Of a stretch of DNA of 7,281 nucleotides, positions 1 through 5,664 are shown piece by piece. The position numbers and the translations under genes were made by a program. The stretch comes from JAFGKM01 sp964403465 (lineage in GTDB: Bacteria > Ratteibacteria > UBA8468 > B48-G9 > JAFGKM01): NCBI GenBank assembly GCA_964403465.1, contig CAYOFY010000075.1:1-7281 (forward strand), read 5' to 3'. The notes beneath the pieces were generated by a model. That model was not told the DNA's origin. It did no database searches and was given only the letters and a program-made list of their open reading frames with translations. Position 1 is the stretch's first letter. Every line of letters begins with the position of its first letter.

Positions 1-1083
1 GTTTCTTATGAAACCACCTCCGAGAAGCACGTTTCTCTTATAAAAAACAACCGCCTGTCCCGGTGTTATTGCCCACTGGGGTCTGTCAAAACTTATGCGT
101 GCCGCGGTCTTCTCATCCGCCGGTTCAACCGTTGCCCGCGCAGCCGTGTGCCTGTACCTTATCTTTGCATCCACCTTCATCGGCCTGTCAATCTTCCCGA
201 TGCTTACCATGTTGAGATTTTCCGCAACGAGAGTCTTTCCGTAAACCTCCTTCTTTTCTCCGACGACTATCGTATTATTACTGGCATCTATCCTTATCAC
301 GTAAAGGGGTTTCCCTGCGGCTATGCCGAGGCCCTTTCTCTGCCCGACCGTGTAGTTGATAATCCCCTTATGATGTCCCAGGATATTGCCCTGCCTGTCC
401 GCCACCGGACCCGTATGCAGGGTCTCTCCGAAAAGGAACATCCGGTTCCCTGAAATGAAATCCTGGCTTTCTTCCCTGTCTTTCACGGGCAGGGCATATT
501 TTCTTGCAAGGGAACGCACCTGTTTCTTGGTGTACCTGCCAAGAGGAAGGAGCAATCTTGAAATCTGCTCCTCGGTGAGCAGGAAAAGGAAGTAACTCTG
601 GTCCTTCTCCCTGTCCGCTCCTTTTTCCAGGGTGTATCTTCCAGATAATCTGTCATATCCTGCCCTGGCATAATGCCCTGTGGCCGTGAAATCAAAAGAG
701 ATTCCTGCCGAAGATGCCGCCTTTTCAGGGAGAAGTCCGAATTTGAGAAACCTGTTGCAGATGACGCAGGGGTTGGGCGTCCGGCCCGCGATGTATTCTT
801 TTTTGAAATATCCGAGTACGATATCCCTGTACTCACGGGCCAGGTCAATTACGTGCAATTTTATACCCAGAAGGCGTGCCACCTCCCGGGCGTCTTCCTC
901 ATCTCTCTCATCGGGACCGTAACAGGCCGGCTTTGAAGGATTCCCCGAGCAGGGCGTCCTTCCGTCCCACGTTTTCATGAAGACGCCGGTTACAAGGTAC
1001 CCGTTTTCCTTCAGAAGAGCCGCGGCAACTGAAGAATCAACTCCCCCGCTCATACCAACCAGCACCTTTTTTTTCCTGTTCAT
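1..1083 (-). CDS. mnmA: tRNA-specific 2-thiouridylase MnmA, C-terminus cut by window edge
   Basis: This cytosolic enzyme makes 2-thiouridine at the wobble position (U34) of Lys, Glu and Gln tRNAs, activating U34 with ATP and accepting persulfide sulfur. The frame reads 361 codons without a stop to base 1. E. coli MnmA is about 368 residues, so only a few residues are probably missing. Visible features are the PP-loop GMSGGVDSS (about residues 10-18), PNPCVIC with Cys106 and Cys109, ATGHYAR (134-140), DQSYFLF (161-167), and GQRKGLGIA (247-255). The end GQAVVFY...LLGGGFI is typical of the beta-barrel domain. The start ATG has a GAAGGG motif 4 nt upstream and lies 30 nt after the nfu stop. Oddity: the usual second catalytic Cys (E. 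coli Cys199, in STGICFIG) is absent. The matching stretch reads ESQDFISG (205-212) and the following loop is shorter. The family call is secure; the sulfur-transfer mechanism may differ. Confidence 0.95.
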   Translation of the reverse strand, partial: MNRKKKVLVGMSGGVDSSVAAALLKENGYLVTGVFMKTWDGRTPCSGNPSKPACYGPDERDEEDAREVARLLGIKLHVIDLAREYRDIVLGYFKKEYIAGRTPNPCVICNRFLKFGLLPEKAASSAGISFDFTATGHYARAGYDRLSGRYTLEKGADREKDQSYFLFLLTEEQISRLLLPLGRYTKKQVRSLARKYALPVKDREESQDFISGNRMFLFGETLHTGPVADRQGNILGHHKGIINYTVGQRKGLGIAAGKPLYVIRIDASNNTIVVGEKKEVYGKTLVAENLNMVSIGKIDRPMKVDAKIRYRHTAARATVEPADEKTAARISFDRPQWAITPGQAVVFYKRNVLLGGGFIRN

Positions 1084-1113
1084 CACACCCTTCAAAAAAT
1101 ATATCGGGCGGTA

Positions 1114-1344
1114 TCAGTCAACGGCCACGACTTCAGTAACCTCGGGAACCTTTTTCTTGATGATCGCCTCTATCCTCATTTTCAGGGTAATGGCGGAGAA
1201 CGGGCATCCCTTGCACGAGCCCTGCAGACGGACGCTTACCTTGCCTTTTTCGTCCACGTCAACAACCTCGCAATCTCCGCCCTCCGATTTCAGAAAAACC
1301 CTCACGTCCTCAAGCGCCTTCTCAACCTTTTCTTTCAATTCCAT
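1114..1344 (-). CDS. NifU C-terminal (Nfu) domain protein, stand-alone Fe-S carrier
   Basis: This 76-residue protein consists of a single Nfu domain, which binds a [4Fe-4S] cluster at a dimer interface through a CxxC motif and hands it to client enzymes. The motif is SCKGCPFS with Cys44 and Cys47, followed by the family's amphipathic helix. The N-terminal pattern (helix, SEGGDCEVVDV at 20-30, then VSVRLQGSC) is standard. In Azotobacter-type NifU this domain is fused behind an IscU-like domain; here it is a separate gene two positions downstream of the iscU-like gene. AAGGAG lies 10 nt before the ATG. The gene starts 62 nt after the rseC-like stop and ends 30 nt before mnmA. Its small size and lack of extra domains point to a cluster carrier rather than an enzyme. 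Confidence 0.93.
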   Translation of the reverse strand: MELKEKVEKALEDVRVFLKSEGGDCEVVDVDEKGKVSVRLQGSCKGCPFSAITLKMRIEAIIKKKVPEVTEVVAVD

Positions 1345-1406
1345 GTTATTCAGTCTCCTTTACCCCGAACTCTTCTTGATACACCTCCATTGTGAGGGGT
1401 CCTGTT

Positions 1407-1799
1407 TCACCTCACTATCCTTGCCCTGGACTTCTTGCCTTCCTCGTTGCCCTTGCTGAGCCCGTAGTGCCAGAAAAACCCCAGGATAATCAGAAAAGCT
1501 GCTATTTTCAGGACAACATTTTTTATGAAATAAGACGCCGTTATACCCAGTATAAAACCTGCAAGCGGCACCCCGTAAACATAAAGTATTCCCCTAAGTA
1601 CGGCCATATCGTCAACTTCAACCGTTACGGCATCACCTTTTTTTGCCCCCGCGGAGTTTACCGCTTCCAGAAACAGTCTTCCTTCGGCGTTTTTCTGACA
1701 GAGGCAGCAGGAGCCGCATCTGCCCCTGCCGGGTTTCTTCTCCACCTCAACAACCGCCGTATCCCCGGTTATGTCAATAATCCTGCCTCTCTCTTCCAT
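1407..1799 (-). CDS. RseC/MucC-like (SoxR-reducing family) membrane protein
   Basis: This 130-residue protein has a small beta-rich cytosolic domain (about 1-65) with a cysteine cluster, Cys28, Cys31, Cys32 and Cys34 (CGSCCLC). Two predicted membrane helices follow (about 68-90 and 95-112) and then a basic C-terminal tail. This is the RseC/MucC layout: N-terminal 'G.V....G..A.V' strands, a Cys-rich segment, a 'GD.V.V' strand, then two helices. Family members are linked to sigma-E control and to reduction of the SoxR Fe-S cluster together with Rnf/Rsx electron-transport complexes. No rnf/rsx or rpoE gene is visible here. It begins 18 nt after the iscU-like stop, with a weak GGTGATGGGG ribosome site 7 nt before the ATG, so it is probably co-translated with the scaffold. 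A role in redox supply to, or membrane sensing for, the Fe-S cluster genes is inference. Confidence 0.82.
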   Translation of the reverse strand: MEERGRIIDITGDTAVVEVEKKPGRGRCGSCCLCQKNAEGRLFLEAVNSAGAKKGDAVTVEVDDMAVLRGILYVYGVPLAGFILGITASYFIKNVVLKIAAFLIILGFFWHYGLSKGNEEGKKSRARIVR

Positions 1800-1817
1800 A
1801 ATAAAGCCCCATCACCT

Positions 1818-3362
1818 TTATCTTTTTTCCGGGGACTCAAGGGAAGGGGTGGTTTTCTGTTTGCTGCGGTAATCTGCTATCGCCGCCTTGAGCCCGTCTT
1901 CCGCGAGGAGTGAACAGTGTCTTTTTGTGGGTGGAAGGCCTCCCAGGAAGTCAACCACCTCCTTGTTGGATATCTTCTCCGCCTCCTCGAGTTTCTTCCC
2001 CTTCGCCAGTTCCGTCACCACCGAAGAGGTTGCTATCGCGGCGCCGCATCCGAATGTCTCAAATTTTATGTCTTCTATCGCGTCGTCCTTCACCTTTATG
2101 TATATCCTCATTACGTCACCGCAGTTATGAAGAGAATACCCTTCTGAAACAAAGGAGTTGGATTTTTCCACTTCCAGATTGTAAACGTAACCGGAGTAGG
2201 GGGATTCCTCAACCCCTGTAATCGGAGTGAACATGTAATTTTTGTCAAACCAGTCGTCGACTGATTTGTACGATGCAGGGGCATAGACTACCTGCATTAA
2301 ATCGCACATGTTTTTCAGAGAACCTCTCTGTCCGATATGGATTCTATAACTTTCCCGGTGGTTCACGCCATCCTTTTTTCTTGCTTTTTCTCTATAGAGG
2401 GAAACCGAAATCTGCTGCCTCAGAAGCAAAATTTTTATCTGGTTTGCGAGAACGGGTGAGATTGTTGAATATCCAAATCTTGAACCGTCTCTTTCAAGAT
2501 TGCAATACCCGTCCCCTCTGAACAAGCCGACCAGAAGGGGTTTCTGTTCTTCAGGAGAAAGCTTCATGATGCTTTCGGGGATTTTCTTGTTAAAAGCATC
2601 CTCCCCAAATAGTGTTTTAAAATAACGGGTTAATGAACTGCTGTAAACGTTAAGACTCATCGTTTTTCTTTCAGGTATTCTCTTAACCTGAGATGGCAAG
2701 CCAAATATTTTTTCTATAATCTCCTTTATCTCCAGAACAAAGGGTTCTTCCTTAATGTGGAATGTAAATGTAATGTATGTCTTGCATGGTTTTTCCCTGC
2801 AACAACCTTCAGAAAGATAATATCCTGTCAGCTTTAAAAAATTCCTGTCCAGGAGAATTCTCTGCGGTAGTTCTCTGCTCCTAAAATCATATTTTTTCTT
2901 TGTTACTTTCATATCGAGATATTGCTGTTTTGTCACAGGGGTAAAAATTGGATATGGAATAACATCTCCCTTTTTCAATTCACTGGCATGGTGCCAGAGA
3001 AACGGAAGTTCTTTCTTATTTTTTGTTCTTTTGAATTTGTTTTCTTCAGGAAGCTTTATCCCTAAAATAATATGGTCGGGCGTTACAGAAATTTTCCCGA
3101 GCTTATTTTTGAAAGTTAACAAGGGGCCCCTGTACGGCCTTTTATGGACTGTGTCTATTGCATCATAAGAGCCAAGGTGTGTCAGTACATTCATACGGGG
3201 CTCCAAATTTTTGATGGGAGCGATACCTCCTTCCACATGTATTATCGATTCAGGTGCCACGCAGACCGGATTCCCGACGGTACCTACACCGTCAGGATTT
3301 TCAATCCTTCCCATATTCTTCGGATTTCTGAAGTATTCGCAGACCTTGTCCGTGTATTCCAT
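1818..3362 (-). CDS. iscU: IscU/NifU N-terminal-type Fe-S scaffold protein with in-frame intein (precursor)
   Basis: The precursor is 514 residues. The host protein is residues 1-33 plus 414-514, giving a 134-residue mature IscU-like scaffold that assembles Fe-S clusters with sulfur from NifS. Host motifs are YFRNPKNMGRIENPDGVG near the N-terminus, then GNPV joined to CGDVM across the intein, FGCGAAIATSS, and LPPTKRHCSLLAEDGLKAAI. After splicing the ligands are Cys34, Asp36, Cys59 and Cys103, the standard IscU set. LPPTK matches the position of the LPPVK chaperone-recognition motif of E. coli IscU. The frame is continuous, with no stop or frameshift, and both host halves keep all expected conserved residues, so this is an intein-bearing gene and not a pseudogene. 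GGGAG lies 10 nt before the ATG. Upstream is nadA (76 nt away); downstream is the rseC-like gene (18 nt away). Confidence 0.95.
   Translation of the reverse strand: MEYTDKVCEYFRNPKNMGRIENPDGVGTVGNPVCVAPESIIHVEGGIAPIKNLEPRMNVLTHLGSYDAIDTVHKRPYRGPLLTFKNKLGKISVTPDHIILGIKLPEENKFKRTKNKKELPFLWHHASELKKGDVIPYPIFTPVTKQQYLDMKVTKKKYDFRSRELPQRILLDRNFLKLTGYYLSEGCCREKPCKTYITFTFHIKEEPFVLEIKEIIEKIFGLPSQVKRIPERKTMSLNVYSSSLTRYFKTLFGEDAFNKKIPESIMKLSPEEQKPLLVGLFRGDGYCNLERDGSRFGYSTISPVLANQIKILLLRQQISVSLYREKARKKDGVNHRESYRIHIGQRGSLKNMCDLMQVVYAPASYKSVDDWFDKNYMFTPITGVEESPYSGYVYNLEVEKSNSFVSEGYSLHNCGDVMRIYIKVKDDAIEDIKFETFGCGAAIATSSVVTELAKGKKLEEAEKISNKEVVDFLGGLPPTKRHCSLLAEDGLKAAIADYRSKQKTTPSLESPEKR
2124..3263 (-). mobile_element. 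Intein with LAGLIDADG homing endonuclease, inserted at the IscU active-site Cys
   Basis: This is a 380-residue protein-splicing element, precursor residues 34-413; numbering here starts at its first Cys. Block A is CVAPESIIHVEGG (1-13), with Cys1 as nucleophile. THLGSYDAIDTVHKRPYRG (28-46) is a common intein stretch. Block B is VTPDHIIL with Thr61 and His64. The endonuclease has two LAGLIDADG-type helices, LTGYYLSEG (145-153, acid Glu152) and LLVGLFRGDG (243-252, acid Asp251). Block F is VYNLEVEKSNSFV (360-372). Block G ends in YSLHN (376-380) with penultimate His379 and terminal Asn380, followed by Cys+1. Every residue needed for class 1 splicing is present and both nuclease acids are kept, so it looks active in splicing and possibly in homing. 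Base composition is clearly more AT-rich than the host gene, which suggests horizontal arrival. Confidence 0.95.
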
Positions 3363-3388
3363 TTGCTTTATTCTCCCGTTCCCCCATT

Positions 3389-3426
3389 ATTGAGATTGCC
3401 GCGCATAAGGCGCTCGCAATGACAAT
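3389..3426. repeat. Palindromic intergenic element (hairpin) between nadA and iscU
   Basis: This 38-nt imperfect palindrome fills half of the 76-nt gap. It has three stacked helices: ATTG/CAAT (3389-3392 with 3423-3426), ATTGC/GCAAT (3395-3399 with 3416-3420) and GCGC/GCGC (3401-3404 with 3410-3413), closing a 5-nt ATAAG loop. The outer two helices are separated by a tandem AG/GA mismatch. No T-run follows on the minus strand, so it is a poor intrinsic terminator. Its shape and the read GTCATTGCGAGCG...GCAATCTC resemble short dispersed palindromic repeats seen in many bacterial genomes. Only one copy is in this window, so the dispersed nature is inferred. It might act in RNA processing or stability between the two genes. 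Confidence 0.6.
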
Positions 3427-3438
3427 CAGACAGAGGGT

Positions 3439-4335
3439 TCAAATGTATTCAATCATTCTTTCAAGCGACAGCCGTGCCTTTTTCATTATCTCTCCGGGAA
3501 GAGTTATCTCGTATCTCTCCTTTTCAAGGGCGGCTTTCAGGCTTTTCAGCGTAATTTTTTTCATATTATAACAGATTTTGGGAGAACCGAGGGAATAGAA
3601 TTCCTTGCCGGGGTTTTCCTTCTTAAGCCGGTAAAGCATCCCCTCCTCGGTGGCGACGACCAGTGTCCTGGATTCTGTCTCCCTTGCCCTGCGCAGCATC
3701 CCGGATGTTGAATATATTCCGTCGGCAAGTTCCTGCACCTCGGGGTTGCATTCAGGGTGAACGATGATCTCCGCATCAGGGTGAGCCTCTCTGACCCTCT
3801 TCACCTCCTCAACGGTAAAATTCCTGTGCACGAAACAGTAACCATCCCAGCAGATTATTTTTTTCTCCGGAACCTGTTTCCTGACGTATGCGCACAGGTT
3901 CCTGTCCGGCAGAAAGATTACCTCCTCGGCAGGCACGTTCCTTACCACTTTTGCCGCATTGGAGGAGGTGCAGCATACATCGGTTATCGCCTTTATCTCC
4001 GCCGAGGTGTTGACGTAGGATACTATCCATGCGGCAGGATGTTGTTTCTTCAGTTCCAGCACTTCCCCGGGTTCCGCCATGTCGGCCAGGGGACATCCCG
4101 CGTCAATCTCGGGAAGAAGCACCTTTTTGCCCGGGGATAAGATTTTCGCGGTTTCCGCCATGAACCTCACGCCGCAGAAGACTATTGTCTTACATGTTAT
4201 CTCTGTAGATTTTCTTGCAAGTTCAAGCGAATCCCCAACAAAATCGGCAACATCCTGGATTTCGGGTATCTGGTAGTTGTGCGCCAGTATCACCGCCTCT
4301 TTTTCCCTTTTTATCCTTTTTATCTCTTCTTCCAT
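3439..4335 (-). CDS. nadA: Quinolinate synthase NadA
   Basis: This is a 298-residue [4Fe-4S] enzyme that condenses iminoaspartate with dihydroxyacetone phosphate to give quinolinate in de novo NAD synthesis. Its length matches the short NadA type (T. maritima, about 300 residues). The three cluster cysteines are at the expected places: Cys81 in DAGCPLADM, Cys167 in WDGYCFVHR and Cys255 in SPKICYNMKK. Other family motifs are LAHNYQIPEIQDVADFVGDS (18-37), FCGVRFMAETAKIL (53-66), SYVNTSAEIKA (106-116), CCTSSNA (121-127), FLPDRNL (141-147) and HPEC (193-196). GGAG lies 9 nt before the ATG. It starts 60 nt after nifS; nad genes beside a NifS-type desulfurase are known in other bacteria, where the desulfurase supports NadA cluster maturation. 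No nadB or nadC is visible in the window. Confidence 0.97.
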   Translation of the reverse strand: MEEEIKRIKREKEAVILAHNYQIPEIQDVADFVGDSLELARKSTEITCKTIVFCGVRFMAETAKILSPGKKVLLPEIDAGCPLADMAEPGEVLELKKQHPAAWIVSYVNTSAEIKAITDVCCTSSNAAKVVRNVPAEEVIFLPDRNLCAYVRKQVPEKKIICWDGYCFVHRNFTVEEVKRVREAHPDAEIIVHPECNPEVQELADGIYSTSGMLRRARETESRTLVVATEEGMLYRLKKENPGKEFYSLGSPKICYNMKKITLKSLKAALEKERYEITLPGEIMKKARLSLERMIEYI

Positions 4336-4395
4336 TTTCCCTTTCTCCAGGATATGCAGGTAACTGCGAACGATTTAACGAAAGCACAGCTTTCC

Positions 4396-5556
4396 CTATT
4401 TTCCCTTATTCCAGAATGGTGACATCTCCCTGAGTTTTGCCGCAATCCCGGGAAGGACCTCAACCACCCTGTCAACGTCCTGCTCGGTGTTGTGTTTCCC
4501 GAGACTCAGCCTCAAAGACCCGTGCGCGATCTCGTGCGGCAGTCCGATGGCAAGCAACACGTGGCTGGGCTCAAGGGAACCCGAGGTGCAGGCGGAGCCG
4601 GATGATGCGCAGATGCCTTCAAAGTCAAGGTGAAGGAGTATGCCTTCGCCTTCTATGTGCTTTATGCAGAGGTTCAGGGTATTGTGCAGGCGGTTTTCGG
4701 GGTGTCCGTTGACGATTATCTCGGGTATCTTCCCCGTCAATTCTTTTTCAAGTCTGTCCCGGAGTTTCCTGACATTTGCGGACTCTTCTTCCATTTCGAC
4801 TGCCGCTATCTCCGCAGCCTTTCCCATGCCGACAATCGCCGGGACATTTTCAGTGCCTGCCCGCTTTCCTTTTTCCTGTTCCCCTCCGTGCAGAAAAGGG
4901 GAGAGTTTTACGCCCTTCCTTGCATACAGCGCTCCAATTCCCTTGGGTCCGTAGAACTTGTGCCCCGAGAGTGAGAGCATGTCCGCTCCGATCTCCTTTG
5001 CCGAGAACGGAATCTTGCCTGCTGCCTGCACCGCGTCCGTATGGAAATAGATGCCCTTTTCCCTTGCTATACCGGCTATCTCCTTAACCGGCTGTATCGT
5101 TCCTATCTCGTTGTTGGCGTACATTATCGTTATCAGGATGGTATCCTTCCGTATTGATTTCTTCAACTCTTCAATATCAACCACACCGTACCTGTCAACA
5201 TGCAGGTATGTAATCTCGTACCCCAGTTTTTCAAGAAATTTGCAGGCGTTCAACACCGCGTGGTGTTCAATACCGGACGTGATGATATGTCTGCCCCTGT
5301 CCTTCAGATAGAAAGCGGTGCCCTTTATGGCCCAGTTATCCGCTTCCGTACCTCCTGACGTAAAGAAGATCTCCTCATCCCTGCATGCCAGAAGGGCCGC
5401 AACCTGTGCCCTTGCCCCATCCACCGCCTTTTTTGCGGTCCTTGCAGACTGATAAAGCGAGGAGGGGTTGCCGAACTCTTCGCCGAAATAGGGCAACATT
5501 GACTCCAGCACCCTCCTGTCGCACGGCGTGGTTGCGTTATAGTCCATGTATATCAT
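4396..5556 (-). CDS. Cysteine desulfurase, NifS/IscS family
   Basis: This 386-residue PLP enzyme converts cysteine to alanine and holds the released sulfur as an enzyme persulfide for Fe-S assembly and thiolation. The length fits group I desulfurases (about 385-404). Visible features are the start MIYMDYNATTP, EFGNPSS (27-33), FTSGGTEADNWAI (65-77), EHHAVL (97-102, active-site His98), NNEIGTIQP (148-156), HTDAVQAAGK (172-181), the PLP-binding Lys200 in SLSGHKFYGPKG, RAGTENV (232-238), and the catalytic Cys323 in SSGSACTSGS. The long mobile Cys loop is the group I type. ATG at 5556 is chosen, with GGGAG 11 nt upstream; ATG at 5547 (MDYNATTP) is a possible internal start. Downstream scaffold, Nfu and MnmA genes make it the likely sulfur donor for the whole cluster. 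The exact name (nifS or iscS) cannot be settled from sequence. Confidence 0.96.
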   Translation of the reverse strand: MIYMDYNATTPCDRRVLESMLPYFGEEFGNPSSLYQSARTAKKAVDGARAQVAALLACRDEEIFFTSGGTEADNWAIKGTAFYLKDRGRHIITSGIEHHAVLNACKFLEKLGYEITYLHVDRYGVVDIEELKKSIRKDTILITIMYANNEIGTIQPVKEIAGIAREKGIYFHTDAVQAAGKIPFSAKEIGADMLSLSGHKFYGPKGIGALYARKGVKLSPFLHGGEQEKGKRAGTENVPAIVGMGKAAEIAAVEMEEESANVRKLRDRLEKELTGKIPEIIVNGHPENRLHNTLNLCIKHIEGEGILLHLDFEGICASSGSACTSGSLEPSHVLLAIGLPHEIAHGSLRLSLGKHNTEQDVDRVVEVLPGIAAKLREMSPFWNKGK

Positions 5557-5595
5557 TGGTTTTCACGCTCCCTTATCTTCCCCTCTTTCTTCCTC

Positions 5596-5651
5596 CCTCC
5601 TTCCCGACTTTCGGGATCCCGATTCTTTCTGATCGGGACGAAGCAAGGAGG
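5596..5651. repeat. Branched palindromic intergenic element between ferredoxin gene and nifS
   Basis: This 56-nt element lies in the 108-nt gap. An outer stem CCTCCTT/AAGGAGG (5596-5602 with 5645-5651) encloses two adjacent hairpins: CCCGA/TCGGG (5603-5607 with 5611-5615, 3-nt loop) and TCCCGAT/ATCGGGA (5617-5623 with 5632-5638, 8-nt loop). The middle, TCGGGATCCCGA (5611-5622), is itself a perfect 12-bp palindrome, so alternative folds exist. The layout suggests a three-way-junction RNA or a cruciform-forming mobile repeat. No T-run follows in the direction of transcription, only a purine-rich leader into the nifS ribosome site, so a terminator is unlikely. It could set the ratio of the upstream pair to the downstream genes. 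Confidence 0.6.
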
Positions 5652-5664
5652 ATAGAAGGGGGGG

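Noticed and set aside
483..848. A 121-codon minus-strand frame within the MnmA region.
   Set aside because: It is out of frame with the clear MnmA translation and shows no recognisable motif.
1..1083. A possible frameshift in mnmA around the missing second Cys.
   Set aside because: The reading frame and family motifs continue on both sides (SLARKYALPVKD before, GQRKGLGI after), so the variant motif is genuine and not a frame artefact.
1392..1415. Hairpin GTGAGG/CCTCAC overlapping the rseC-like stop codon as a terminator.
   Set aside because: The stem is only 6 bp with a 12-nt loop and no T-run follows on the minus strand; it is likely chance.
1392..1913. A 173-codon plus-strand open frame and other long plus-strand frames (for example 977-1459 and 148-453).
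   Set aside because: They lie antisense to strongly recognised genes (rseC-like, nfu, mnmA), show no family motifs and have low-complexity or Pro/Ser/Arg-rich translations typical of shadow frames.
2124..3263. The insert might be a free-standing homing endonuclease gene or an intron.
   Set aside because: Splicing blocks A, B, F and G flank the nuclease in the same continuous frame, which identifies an intein. No internal stop codon breaks the frame.
1818..3362. The iscU gene might be a pseudogene disrupted by a foreign insertion.
   Set aside because: The frame is open throughout, both host halves keep their conserved motifs, and the insert has all splicing residues with precise boundaries at Cys1 and HN/Cys+1.
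5581..5660. The GC-rich hairpins before nifS as an intrinsic terminator or a riboswitch.
   Set aside because: No U-tract follows in the direction of transcription and no known riboswitch core is recognised; it is kept only as a palindromic element.
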